DNA from: Streptomyces sp. NBC_00236
Lineage (GTDB): Bacteria; Actinomycetota; Actinomycetes; Streptomycetales; Streptomycetaceae
Reading direction: 5' to 3'
Assembly (NCBI RefSeq): GCF_036195045.1
Contig: NZ_CP108100.1
Coordinates: 3,348,001-3,412,000 of the forward strand
Length of the DNA stretch: 64,000 bases
Shown here: one piece after another, positions 7,627-16,217 of the stretch
Position numbering within the stretch: position 1 is the stretch's first letter
Layout: the number at the start of each line of letters is the position of its first letter
Position numbers and translations under genes: made by a program
The notes under the pieces: model-generated
What the model was told of the DNA's origin: nothing
What the model saw: only the letters and a program-made list of their open reading frames with translations
The model's database searches: none

Positions 7627-10377
7627 CTACGGTTTCAGCGTCAGCGTGTCCTTCGTCGCCCCGGCCACCGCGTTCGTCCCGAAGGACCAGTCGAGCAGTT
7701 CGCCGTTGACCCACTTGTCGGTCTGGTCGGTGTAGTGCGCGCTGAACGCGTGCCCGGAGGCGCCGGTGAGGTTGATCCAGCGGGACTTGTCCCAGTCCCC
7801 CACGTTGACGACCATCCGCATCGACGGGACCCAGACGACCTCGTAGCCGCCGGCCGCGTTCCAGCCGGTGGCGTTCACCGCGGCCTCGCCGCCGCCGAGG
7901 TTCCAGGGGCCGCGGTTGAGCGCCCGCTGGAGCAGTCCGGGACCTTCGGTGCCGAGGGTCTGGTTCTTCAGGGTCAGCTGGTGCAGCCGGCCCCAGCTCC
8001 ACGTGGTGATGTCCTTGCCGAGCTTGGCGGTCAGCTCCCAGCGAGCGTCCTCCATGGCGCGGGCGAAGAGCTCCTCGCGGTTGTCGGTCGCCCGGTCCTT
8101 GCGGTTCGCGGGCGCCTTCCACCAGGCGCTGTCCGGCTTGTCCATGAGGTTGGCGACCACCTGGTACCAGCGGTCACCGCCGTCCGGCTGCGCCGAGTCG
8201 GCGTCGCGCTGGCCGCATTCGCGTACCAGCCGGTCCTGCTCGTCGACCGGACCCGAGCTCTTGGCCGGGGGCACGTTCAGGCACTCGCCCTCGACGCGCA
8301 TCTCCTTGGGCAGCTTGTCACCGAAGGCCAGCTTGAGGATGTTGCGCCAGACCGCGTTGAAGTACGCGGCGGCCGCCGAGTCGGCCTCCTGGGTGTAGTC
8401 CCAGCCCTCCAGCAGCTTCTGCGCCTCGCGGATGTCCTTGTCCGAGATGTTGATCTTCATCAGCTCGGGCACCAGCAGCGCGGCGATCTCGCTGGTGTTG
8501 TCCATCTGCATCTTCTGCATGTCCTCGGTCGAGATCTTCCCGCCGCCCTTGATCTTCGACTCGATGAGGTCGTTGATCCGCTGACTGCGGCTGCCGTAGC
8601 CCCAGTCCTTGGTGAGCAGGTGCTCGTACTTGTCCTCGTCGATCACGGCCTGGTTGGCGGTGACGATGTAGCCGCGCGCCGGGTCGTACTCGTAGGGCAG
8701 CTCGTCGAACGGGATCGGGTCCTTCTTCCAGCCGTACGACGAGGACCAGCCGGGGCTGGGCATCGTGCCGTCACCGGACTTGCGGACCGGGATCTTCCCC
8801 GGCGCCTGGTAGCCGATGTGGCCCTCGGTGTCGGCGTAGATGAGGTTCTGCGAGGGAACCTCGAAGTGCTGGGCCGCGGCGCGGAAGGAGGTGAAGTCCT
8901 TGGCCCGGTTCAGCTCGAAGACGGCGTCCATGGAGTGACCCGGCTCCAGCGCGGTCCACTTCAGGGCCACTCCGTAGCCGTCCGCCCGGTCGGGGGCGGC
9001 ATTGCTGACGGGGGCCTTCTGGCCGACCTTCTCCAGCTCGCCGCTGCGGTCGGAGACCAGCGGGCCGTTGTTGGTCTCGCGCACGGTGATGTGCCGGCTG
9101 TCGCCGCCCGCGACCTTGATGGTCTCCTCGCGGACGGTGAAGGGCTTCACCTTGCCGTCGTACAGGTAGCCGTCGCCCGAGACCTTCTCCAGGAAGAGGT
9201 CGGTGACGTCGGCGCCGAGGTTGGTGAAGCCCCAGGCGATGTCCTGGTTGTGGCCGATGATCACACCGGGCATACCGGAGAACGTGTAGCCGGCGGTGTC
9301 GTACTTGCAGGTCGCCGAGACGGCGCGGCAGTGCAGCCCCATCTGGTACCAGAGCGAGGGAAGCTGCGGCGCCAGGTGCGGGTCGTTGGCGAGCAGCGGC
9401 TTGCCGGTGGTCGTGTACTTGCCCGCGACGACCCAGGAGTTCGACCCGATGCCGTTGCCGTTGGGGCCCAGCAGCGCGGGGATCTCGTCAAGGGTGTCGG
9501 AGAGCGCGCCGAGCTGGGAGGTGAGGCCCTCGGTTGCGCCCTCGGCCGTCGCCGAGCCGATGCCGTCCGACGGTGTCGCCTCCGGGTCGAACTTCCCGGT
9601 GGCCGGGGAGATCCCGCCCTCGCTGACGATCGGCTTGTGCTTGTCGTACGGGTAGGCCGGGTACAGGTCCTCGATCTGGTCCGCGTCGAGCCGGCTGGTC
9701 ATCAGCGAACGGTCGATCTCGTCCTGCATGTTGCCGCGGAGGTCCCAGGCCATGGCCTTCAGCCAGGCGACCGAGTCGACCGGGGTCCACTCGGTGGGCT
9801 TGTAGTCGTTGGTGAAGCCGAGGGCCGCGTACTCGACGGAGATGTCCTTGCCGTCGCGGCCCTTGAGGTAGGCGTTCACGCCGTCCGCGTACGACTGGAG
9901 GTTCTTCTTCGTCTCGTCCGACAGGACGGTGTCGTACTCCTCCTGCGCGACCTTGCGCCAGCCCAGCGTGCGAAGGAAGGAGTCGGTCTCGACCTGGCCG
10001 GAGCCGAACATCTCGGAGAGCCGGCCGGCCGTCATGTGGCGGCGGACGTCCATCTCCCAGAAGCGGTCCTGCGCCTGGACGAACCCCTGGGCGCGGAACA
10101 GGTCGGCGTCGGAGTCCGCGTAGATCTGCGGGATTCCGTAGCTGTCGCGCTTGACCTCGACGTTGCTGTCGAGTCCGGCGAGCTGGATCGTCCCGTTGGT
10201 CTGCGGGTACGAGGCTCGCACAGTGGATACGGACCAGTACGTTCCGTAACCGATACCCGCGACGAGCGCCAGCACCAGGACGATCACGATCAGGCGGGCG
10301 CGTCGCCCCTTCTTCTTGCGCGGCCCGCCGCCGGCGGAACCGGTGGAGCCGGAAGAGGCGGTTGTGTTGGCGGGCAT
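7627..10377 (-). CDS. Penicillin acylase family Ntn-hydrolase, membrane-anchored
   Basis: A 916-residue precursor. A KKKGRRAR basic patch precedes a single hydrophobic segment (about residues 28-46), so it is exported or anchored with the enzyme outside. NGIGSNSWVVAG, with Ser312 as the predicted N-terminal nucleophile after autocleavage, is the family hallmark; PLLANDPHLAPQLPSLWYQMG follows as in other members. These enzymes hydrolyse amides such as beta-lactam side chains, acyl-homoserine lactones or lipopeptide acyl groups; the substrate cannot be assigned. The ATG with an AAGGA site is preferred to a start 44 codons upstream. Monocistronic and divergent from the antiporter gene. Confidence 0.9.
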   Translation of the reverse strand: MPANTTASSGSTGSAGGGPRKKKGRRARLIVIVLVLALVAGIGYGTYWSVSTVRASYPQTNGTIQLAGLDSNVEVKRDSYGIPQIYADSDADLFRAQGFVQAQDRFWEMDVRRHMTAGRLSEMFGSGQVETDSFLRTLGWRKVAQEEYDTVLSDETKKNLQSYADGVNAYLKGRDGKDISVEYAALGFTNDYKPTEWTPVDSVAWLKAMAWDLRGNMQDEIDRSLMTSRLDADQIEDLYPAYPYDKHKPIVSEGGISPATGKFDPEATPSDGIGSATAEGATEGLTSQLGALSDTLDEIPALLGPNGNGIGSNSWVVAGKYTTTGKPLLANDPHLAPQLPSLWYQMGLHCRAVSATCKYDTAGYTFSGMPGVIIGHNQDIAWGFTNLGADVTDLFLEKVSGDGYLYDGKVKPFTVREETIKVAGGDSRHITVRETNNGPLVSDRSGELEKVGQKAPVSNAAPDRADGYGVALKWTALEPGHSMDAVFELNRAKDFTSFRAAAQHFEVPSQNLIYADTEGHIGYQAPGKIPVRKSGDGTMPSPGWSSSYGWKKDPIPFDELPYEYDPARGYIVTANQAVIDEDKYEHLLTKDWGYGSRSQRINDLIESKIKGGGKISTEDMQKMQMDNTSEIAALLVPELMKINISDKDIREAQKLLEGWDYTQEADSAAAAYFNAVWRNILKLAFGDKLPKEMRVEGECLNVPPAKSSGPVDEQDRLVRECGQRDADSAQPDGGDRWYQVVANLMDKPDSAWWKAPANRKDRATDNREELFARAMEDARWELTAKLGKDITTWSWGRLHQLTLKNQTLGTEGPGLLQRALNRGPWNLGGGEAAVNATGWNAAGGYEVVWVPSMRMVVNVGDWDKSRWINLTGASGHAFSAHYTDQTDKWVNGELLDWSFGTNAVAGATKDTLTLKP

Positions 10378-10597
10378 CGCTGTCCTTCGAGGGGCAGGGT
10401 GGTCCTGGGAGTGCAGGAGCAACCATAGGCGCAGCGTCGAGGCCGGTCCGACGCGGTATGGGGATCGTTCGAATTGCGTAGCGATCGCACGAACACTCGA
10501 AGGCATCAAGAAAACGTTAAAGATTAGGTAAGGTAACGAAGTACCACCGTGCTACCGGAAGTCGATCCGGCAGGCGTACGCAGGGAAGGACCGGCCA

Positions 10598-12220
10598 CTG
10601 ACTGTCCACGCGCTCAACGAACTCCTGCTCGTCTGCTCGCTTGTCCTGCTCGTCGCGGTGGCGGCGGTACGCATCTCGTCGCGCAGCGGGCTCCCCAGCC
10701 TGCTCCTGTATCTCGGCATCGGGATCGCCATGGGGCAGGACGGGTTCTTCGACGTCAAGTTCGACAACGCCGAACTGACGCAGGTGATCGGCTACGCGGC
10801 CCTGGTCGTGATCCTCGCCGAGGGCGGCCTCGGCACGAAGTGGAAAGAGATCAAACCCGCGCTGCCCGCGGCCGTCGTCCTCTCGCTCGTCGGCGTCGGC
10901 GTGAGCGTGGGCGTGACCGCGGCCGGAGCGCACTACCTGGTCGGCCTGGAATGGCGGCAGGCGCTGATCATCGGCGCGGTCGTCTCCTCCACGGACGCCG
11001 CCGCCGTCTTCTCCGTCCTGCGCAAGGTGCCGCTGCCCGCCCGGATCACCGGCGTCCTGGAGGCCGAATCCGGCTTCAACGACGCCCCCGTGGTGATCCT
11101 CGTCGTGGCCTTCTCGACCGTGGGACCGGTCGACCACTGGTACGTGCTGGTCGGCGAGATAGCCCTGGAGCTGGCGATCGGCGCCGCGATCGGCATCGCG
11201 GTCGGCTGGCTCGGCTCGTACGGACTGAGGCATGTGGCCCTGCCCGCCTCGGGGCTCTACCCGATCGCCGTGATGGCCATCGCGGTGTCCGCGTACGCGG
11301 CGGGCGCGATGCTCCACGGAAGCGGATTCCTCGCCGTCTACCTCGCCGCGATGATCCTCGGCAACGCCAAGCTGCCGCACTGGCCCGCCACCCGCGGCTT
11401 CGCCGACGGGCTCGGCTGGCTGGCCCAGATCGGCATGTTCGTCCTGCTCGGGCTGCTGGTCACCCCGCACGACCTGATCGACGACTTCTGGCCCGCCGTC
11501 GTGGTGGGACTGGTGCTGACCGTGGTGGCCCGCCCGCTGGAGGTCTTCATCTCGCTGGCGCCCTTCCGGCTGCCGTGGCAGGAGAAGGCCCTCATGTCCT
11601 GGGCCGGCCTGCGCGGCGCGGTGCCCATCATCCTGGCGACCATTCCCATGGTGTCCGGAATCGAGGGCTCCACCCGGGTCTTCAACATCGTCTTCGTCCT
11701 CGTCGTCGTCTACACCCTCATCCAGGGACCGACGCTGCCCTGGCTCGCGAAGGCCCTCAAGATCGCCGACGACCCGTCCGAGGCGGCCGACCTGGGCATC
11801 GAGTCGGCACCCCTGGAACGGCTGCGCGGTCATCTGCTCTCGGTCGCCATCCCCGCCAAGTCGAAGATGCACGGCGTCGAGGTCGGCGAACTGCGGCTGC
11901 CCGCCGGAGCGGCGGTGACGCTGATCGTCCGGGACGGCAAGAGCTTCGTGCCCGCACCCTCGACCGTGCTGCGCCGCGGCGACGAACTGCTGGTCGTGAC
12001 GACCGACCCCGTACGCGACGCGACGGAGGCCCGGCTGCGCGCGATCGGCGAGGGCGGCAAGCTGGCCGGCTGGCTGGGAACCGGCGGGAACGCCGCGGAC
12101 GAGACCCTCGCCGGACCGAACGTGGCCAACGCGCTCAAAGCGGTGAAGAAGCTGGGCAGGACGGACGACCATCGGAAGCACGACGGCCGGACCTCCCGGG
12201 ATGCCAAGGCGCACCACTGA
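10598..12220 (+). CDS. CPA1-type cation/proton antiporter with C-terminal TrkA-C-like domain
   Basis: A 540-residue membrane protein. About 12 hydrophobic segments fill residues 1-380; AVVSSTDAAAVFSVLR near residue 130 and EAESGFNDAPVVILV near residue 156 are the ion-binding motifs of the NhaP2/CvrA group (K+ or Na+ for H+). From residue 410 on a soluble TrkA-C-like region (VEVGELRLPAGAAVTLIVRDG) would sense ligand or pH. I place the start at a CTG preceded by GGAAGGA; the product would begin (M)TVHALNELLLVCSLVLLVAV and so keep the first membrane helix, whereas the first GTG (10658) cuts it off. There is no ATG or GTG earlier in this frame close by. Confidence 0.85.
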   Translation: MTVHALNELLLVCSLVLLVAVAAVRISSRSGLPSLLLYLGIGIAMGQDGFFDVKFDNAELTQVIGYAALVVILAEGGLGTKWKEIKPALPAAVVLSLVGVGVSVGVTAAGAHYLVGLEWRQALIIGAVVSSTDAAAVFSVLRKVPLPARITGVLEAESGFNDAPVVILVVAFSTVGPVDHWYVLVGEIALELAIGAAIGIAVGWLGSYGLRHVALPASGLYPIAVMAIAVSAYAAGAMLHGSGFLAVYLAAMILGNAKLPHWPATRGFADGLGWLAQIGMFVLLGLLVTPHDLIDDFWPAVVVGLVLTVVARPLEVFISLAPFRLPWQEKALMSWAGLRGAVPIILATIPMVSGIEGSTRVFNIVFVLVVVYTLIQGPTLPWLAKALKIADDPSEAADLGIESAPLERLRGHLLSVAIPAKSKMHGVEVGELRLPAGAAVTLIVRDGKSFVPAPSTVLRRGDELLVVTTDPVRDATEARLRAIGEGGKLAGWLGTGGNAADETLAGPNVANALKAVKKLGRTDDHRKHDGRTSRDAKAHH

Positions 12221-12523
12221 GGACACACCCGCGTTCACAGGTCAAAAGGGTCGAGTTGGACACAATCACAGGTGCTCCAGGGCTTTTGCCTGTAGCATAA
12301 AGAAAACCTAGATCGACCTATTTGATCCACCAACTCTGCCTGACGCAGAGCTGGCGCGACCGTATGGCGGTCGTGGCGTCCTCCGCCTTCTGCGAGCGCC
12401 CGGCATCTACCGCAGTTCCGCGCGAAGAGGACAGCTCTCGGCAGCTCCTGACCGGGTCGGCACACACGCGTGCCTGCCGGTACTACAGGGGCACGGCCAC
12501 CAGGCGGCAGAAAGGCAAGGACC
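12221..12523. other. Intergenic stretch without a recognisable gene
   Basis: About 300 bases between the antiporter and the MFS gene. The first part (to about 12330) is AT-richer than its surroundings, with TTTTGCCTGTAGCATAAAG around 12284-12302 and no credible coding frame; it probably holds the promoter of the MFS gene. No hairpin, tRNA or repeat stood out. Overlapping frames on both strands here look like GC-driven noise. Confidence 0.5.
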
Positions 12524-13807
12524 GTGGCATCCACGGTCTCCGACCGCCCCGGATACGGGCAGTTGCTGCGCACTCCGGGTGCGTGGACCTTCCTCCTGCC
12601 GGGCTTCGCCGCACGGCAGCCCTTCGCGATGCTGACCATCGGCATCGTCCTGCTCGTCCAGCACACCACCGGTTCGTACGGCAGCGCCGGCGCCGTCGCC
12701 GCCGTGACCGGGGTCTCCATGGCCCTGTTCGCTCCGCAGACCGGCAAGCTCGCCGACCGCTTCGGGCAGCGCGCCGTGCTGCTGCCCGGCGTCCTCGTGC
12801 ACACGGCGTCCGTCTCGGGCCTGACCGCGCTGGCGCTGGCGGGCGCCCCGATGTGGGCGCTGTTCGCCGCGGCCGTTCCGACGGGTGCCTCCGTCCCGCA
12901 GATCGGACCGATGGTCCGGGCCCGCTGGGCCGCCGTGCTCGGGGCGGCACCGGGCCGGGAGGCGTCGCCGCTCATGTCGACCGCGGCGGCCTTCGAATCG
13001 GTGACGGACGAGTTCACCTTCGTCATCGGTCCGGTCCTCGCCACCGCGCTGTGCACCGGAGTGCACCCGGCGGCGGGCCTGATCGCCGAAGCCGCCCTGA
13101 CCCTGTTCGGCGGCCTGTTCTTCGCCGCGCAGCGTGCCACTCAGCCCTCGGTGCGCACCACCGGCCCCGCCGGTTCGCAGCGGCACGCCTCCGCGCTCTC
13201 CATCCCCGGCGTACGCGTGCTCGCCGTGGCATTCCTCGGGATCGGCGCGGTCTTCGGCGGGATGCAGGTCTCGCTGACCGCCTTCGCCGAGGAGATCGGC
13301 AGCCCCGGGGCGAACGGTCTGCTGTACGGGATCTTCGCGGCCGGCAACATGCTGGCCGGGATCGCCTGCGGCGCCATCGCCTGGAAGACCGGCCCGCGAC
13401 GCCGGCTGATCGCCGGATACGCGGCCCTGACCCTCACCGCGTCGGGCCTGTGGGCGGTGCACTCCGTGCCCCTGCTGGCCGGGCTCGGACTGCTGGTCGG
13501 CCTCTCCATCGCACCCGCCCTGATCAGCGGCTACACCCTGGTCGAGGCCCTGGTGCCGGGCTCCGCACGGACCGAGGCGTTCACCTGGCTGACGGGTGCG
13601 GTCGCACTCGGCCAGGCGGCCGCGGTGACGGTGGCCGGGAGGCTCGCGGACGCCCATGGCGCAAGCACCGGATTCCTGGTGCCGCTGGTGGGCACGGTGC
13701 TGGCTCTGGTGACGCTGGTGGCGCTGCGCTCGCGGCTGCTCCCGAGGTCTTCGGGGCGGACCGTGGCACGTGGGATCGGTCACCGCGGACCGGTCACGGT
13801 GGACTGA
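12524..13807 (+). CDS. MFS transporter
   Basis: A 427-residue protein with about 12 hydrophobic segments. Motif-A-like GKLADRFGQRAVLLPG (near residue 73) after the second helix marks a major-facilitator permease. The substrate is unknown; the fold and the TGPAGSQRHASALSI central loop resemble actinobacterial drug-efflux-like MFS proteins. The GTG start has AAGGCAAGG a few bases upstream and gives a short cytoplasmic N-terminus (ASTVSDRPGYGQLLRTPGAW); a GTG 18 codons earlier lacks a ribosome site. It stands alone, followed by the SigR/CIRCE promoter of the next gene. Confidence 0.85.
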   Translation: MASTVSDRPGYGQLLRTPGAWTFLLPGFAARQPFAMLTIGIVLLVQHTTGSYGSAGAVAAVTGVSMALFAPQTGKLADRFGQRAVLLPGVLVHTASVSGLTALALAGAPMWALFAAAVPTGASVPQIGPMVRARWAAVLGAAPGREASPLMSTAAAFESVTDEFTFVIGPVLATALCTGVHPAAGLIAEAALTLFGGLFFAAQRATQPSVRTTGPAGSQRHASALSIPGVRVLAVAFLGIGAVFGGMQVSLTAFAEEIGSPGANGLLYGIFAAGNMLAGIACGAIAWKTGPRRRLIAGYAALTLTASGLWAVHSVPLLAGLGLLVGLSIAPALISGYTLVEALVPGSARTEAFTWLTGAVALGQAAAVTVAGRLADAHGASTGFLVPLVGTVLALVTLVALRSRLLPRSSGRTVARGIGHRGPVTVD

Positions 13808-13813
13808 TCCAGC

Positions 13814-13839
13814 GGAATACGTCAGTATGGAGCGTCGTT
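13814..13839 (+). promoter_or_regulatory. SigR-type (oxidative stress) promoter upstream of the FmdB-like gene
   Basis: GGAAT (13814-13818), an 18-base spacer and GTT (13837-13839) match the established Streptomyces SigR consensus GGAAT-N18-GTT. The -10 GTT overlaps the left half of the CIRCE element, so both controls would meet at the same start point about 35 bases before the GTG. Confidence 0.72.
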
Positions 13840-13864
13840 AGCACTCATCGAGTCAGAGTGCCAG
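13838..13864 (+). promoter_or_regulatory. CIRCE-like HrcA operator
   Basis: TTAGCACTC, a nine-base spacer and GAGTGCCAG match the CIRCE consensus (TTAGCACTC-N9-GAGTGCTAA) at 16 of 18 arm positions; the left arm is perfect. HrcA bound here would cover the transcription start and reach the ribosome site of the FmdB-like gene. Confidence 0.75.
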
Positions 13865-13873
13865 GAGGAACAA

Positions 13874-14248
13874 GTGCCGACCTATCAGTACCAGTGCACC
13901 GAGTGTGGCGAGGGCCTCGAAGCGGTGCAGAAGTTCACCGATGACGCCCTCACGGTGTGCCCGAGCTGCGATGGACGCCTGAAGAAGGTGTTCTCGGCGG
14001 TCGGCATCGTGTTCAAGGGTTCCGGTTTCTACCGGAATGACAGCCGCGGATCCTCGTCGAGCAGCACGCCGGCCCCGGCCGCTGCGAAGGCCTCGGGTTC
14101 CGGATCGTCGTCCTCGACGGGATCGGACGCGAAGTCGTCGTCCTCGTCGTCGACGTCCTCCTCCGGTTCGTCCGGCTCCTCGACGGCGTCTTCCTCGTCG
14201 TCGTCCTCTTCTTCTTCGTCCTCGTCGAGCGGTTCGTCGGCCGCCTGA
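13874..14248 (+). CDS. FmdB-family zinc-ribbon protein with long Ser-rich tail
   Basis: A 124-residue protein. Residues 1-43 are a zinc ribbon (YQCTECG with Cys8/Cys11, then VCPSCDG with a second CxxC pair) of the FmdB/CxxC_CxxC_SSSS family. From residue 52 the tail is almost only Ser, Gly, Ala and Thr, including runs of 14 serines, likely disordered. Exact role unknown; family members are small regulators or redox/zinc proteins. The GTG start has AGGAGG five bases upstream. It is directly behind a SigR-type promoter and a CIRCE element, which implies induction by disulfide and heat stress. Confidence 0.88.
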   Translation: MPTYQYQCTECGEGLEAVQKFTDDALTVCPSCDGRLKKVFSAVGIVFKGSGFYRNDSRGSSSSSTPAPAAAKASGSGSSSSTGSDAKSSSSSSTSSSGSSGSSTASSSSSSSSSSSSSSGSSAA

Positions 14249-14283
14249 GGCGCCTGTCCGACCGTCACACCTGGCTTCACCGG

Positions 14284-14310
14284 GACCCTGCCGATTCACT
14301 CGGTGGGGTC
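14284..14310 (+). terminator. Weak hairpin after the FmdB-like gene
   Basis: GACCCTGCCGA (14284-14294) and TCGGTGGGGTC (14300-14310) pair over 11 positions with two G-U wobbles around a five-base loop, 36 bases after the stop. Confidence 0.4.
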
Positions 14311-14366
14311 CTCGGCGTTTCCCGCCCGGCTGCCTCGCGCGCCGGGCGAACGCCTACTGTGACCGC

Positions 14367-15200
14367 ATGGTGAACGCAGAGATCGGTGTGATCGGCGGTT
14401 CGGGGCTGTACTCCTTCCTGGAGGACGTCACCGAGGTACGCGTGGAGACCCCTTACGGAGCGCCGAGCGACTCCGTCTTCCTGGGTGAGATCGGCGGCCG
14501 CCGGGTCGCCTTCCTCCCCCGTCACGGCCGCGGCCACCATGTGCCGCCGCACCGCATCAACTACCGCGCCAACCTGTGGGCGCTGCGCTCGGTCGGCGTA
14601 CGCCAGGTGCTCGGCCCGTGCGCGGTGGGCGGACTGCGGCCGGAGTACGGGCCGGGGACGCTGCTCGTCCCGGACCAGCTGGTCGACCGTACGAAGACCC
14701 GTGTCCAGACGTTCTACGACGGGGAGACCCGGCCGGACGGAGTGGCGCCGAAGGTGGTGCACCTGGGCTTCGCGGACCCGTACTGCCCCGAGGGGCGCAA
14801 GGCCGCCCTCGCGGCGGCTCGCGGACGGGACTGGGAAGCGGTGGACGGCGGGACGCTCGTGGTCGTCGAGGGGCCGCGGTTCTCGACCCGTGCGGAGTCG
14901 CGCTGGCATGCGGCGATGGGCTGGTCGGTGGTCGGCATGACCGGTCACCCCGAGGCCGTTCTCGCCCGTGAGCTGGGCCTCTGCTACACGACGATGACAC
15001 TGGTGACGGACCTGGACGCGGGCGCGGAGGCCGGCGAGGGCGTCTCCCACGAGGAGGTGCTCAAGGTGTTCGCGGCCAATGTCGACCGGTTGCGTTCGGT
15101 GCTCTTCGACGCGGTGGCCGCGCTGCCGGCGGAAGCGGACCGGAGCTGTCCGTGCGCGCACGCGCTGGACGGGATCGAGACGGGGATCGAGCTGCCGTAG
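14367..15200 (+). CDS. mtnP: S-methyl-5'-thioadenosine phosphorylase
   Basis: A 277-residue purine-nucleoside-phosphorylase-type enzyme of methylthioadenosine salvage. IGVIGGSGLYSFL at the N-terminus, FLPRHGRGH near residue 50 (phosphate-binding), NYRANLWALRSVGV and, near residue 165, VVVEGPRFSTRAES plus GWSVVGMTGHPEA are characteristic; the active-site Asp/Asn position near DLDAGAE is compatible with adenine specificity. The ATG is six bases after TACTGT, a -10-like hexamer, and no ribosome site is seen, so the transcript may be leaderless. Longer frames starting in the FmdB tail were rejected. Confidence 0.92.
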   Translation: MVNAEIGVIGGSGLYSFLEDVTEVRVETPYGAPSDSVFLGEIGGRRVAFLPRHGRGHHVPPHRINYRANLWALRSVGVRQVLGPCAVGGLRPEYGPGTLLVPDQLVDRTKTRVQTFYDGETRPDGVAPKVVHLGFADPYCPEGRKAALAAARGRDWEAVDGGTLVVVEGPRFSTRAESRWHAAMGWSVVGMTGHPEAVLARELGLCYTTMTLVTDLDAGAEAGEGVSHEEVLKVFAANVDRLRSVLFDAVAALPAEADRSCPCAHALDGIETGIELP

Positions 15201-15231
15201 GCGCTCGGCGCCTGGGGTCGCTCAAAGCGCC

Positions 15232-15345
15232 TGGGGTCTCGTGAGCGGGTGAGGTTCCTTGAGCGGGTGAGGTCTCGTGAGCGGGTGAGGTCTCGTGAGC
15301 GGGCGAGGTCTCGTGAGCGGGCAAGGTCGCTTGAGCGGGTGAGGG
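15232..15345. repeat. 18-bp tandem repeat, six copies
   Basis: Six head-to-tail copies of TGAGGTCTCGTGAGCGGG (15232-15339) and a partial seventh. Copies 3 and 4 are identical; copies 2 and 6 carry CTT in place of CGT. A decayed 19-base copy precedes them at 15213. There are no unique spacers, so it is not CRISPR. It fills the space between mtnP and the SAF-like gene; no coding frame through it has supporting features. Confidence 0.9.
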
Positions 15346-15512
15346 AGTTTTCCACATCGTGTGGGCCGTCCACAGGGCTCAGCGGGAATCTCGCGGGTGG
15401 TGAATCGTGGGTGCTGTGCGGCCGGTCCTCTCCGGCCGCCGGACCGCTCGATCCGATTCATCTGCACGCGTTCCCCTGTCCCTGAACTCCCCTACCGCAG
15501 GCGGTGTTTGGC

Positions 15513-16094
15513 ATGTCTCCGTACGGCTCCCCCTCTCCCCTCTCCACGCCCCCGTCCGCTCCGCCGCCCGGCGGGGTGCCGCCGTTCCCCCCGCTGCGGG
15601 TGCGCGGGGGCAGCGGCCGGCGGTTGCGGCGGGCGGTGTGGCGGCAGCGGCGGGCGATGGCCGCAGGGCTGGCCCTGACGGCTGCCGCACTGGCCGCTTC
15701 GGGGCTCGGTGGCGGAGCCGGGAGCGGGGACGGGGGCGGAGGCGGGGGCGGGGGCGGGCAGATCAGCGGGCGCGGTGCGGCCGATGCAGCCGGAACCGCC
15801 TCGCGCCGGGTGCCGCCGCCGGTCCGTCTGGTCTCCGCGCCCGTCCGGATCGCCGATGCGGAAACCGTCCGGCTGCTGCGCCCGGGAGACCGGGTCGACG
15901 TGATCGCGTCCGAAGGCACCGGAGCCGGCTCGCGGGTACTGGCGAAGGGGGCGCGGGTGACCCGGGTGCCGGCGGCGTCCGCCGAGGGCTCCACGGAGAA
16001 CGGGGCGCTGATCGTGCTCTCCGTGCCGCGGGCGACGGCCACGACGCTGGCCGGTGCGGGAATCTCAGGCGGGTTTGCGGTGATCCTGTGTTGA
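15513..16094 (+). CDS. SAF/CpaB (RcpC)-like membrane-anchored protein
   Basis: A 193-residue protein: Pro/Ser-rich N-terminus, a basic patch (RRLRRAVWRQRR), one hydrophobic segment near residues 47-65, a Gly run (about nine glycines), then a small domain with PVRIADAETVRLLRPGDRVDVIA, the SAF/CpaB-like strand seen in Flp pilus assembly proteins and in stand-alone actinobacterial homologues. Role unknown; no pilus genes are near. A GTG three codons upstream could also start it. mscL follows 123 bases later on the same strand, a neighbour pairing that suggests an envelope function (inference). Confidence 0.72.
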   Translation: MSPYGSPSPLSTPPSAPPPGGVPPFPPLRVRGGSGRRLRRAVWRQRRAMAAGLALTAAALAASGLGGGAGSGDGGGGGGGGGQISGRGAADAAGTASRRVPPPVRLVSAPVRIADAETVRLLRPGDRVDVIASEGTGAGSRVLAKGARVTRVPAASAEGSTENGALIVLSVPRATATTLAGAGISGGFAVILC

Positions 16095-16217
16095 TTCGCA
16101 CTGACGAACCATCACGTCACCTGACATCAGCCGTGGATGGGGTGGATTCCCCTTGTACTGCCGTAGGTTGCGGAACAGTTTGCTCCTCTTACGGCACATA
16201 CGAAGGACGGCTCGGGC

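Noticed and set aside
7735..10428. Long plus-strand frame opposite the penicillin acylase gene
   Set aside because: Antisense shadow of a gene with a clear nucleophile motif and signal anchor.
15232..15345. CRISPR array
   Set aside because: Units are contiguous 18-mers without unique spacers and no cas gene is near.
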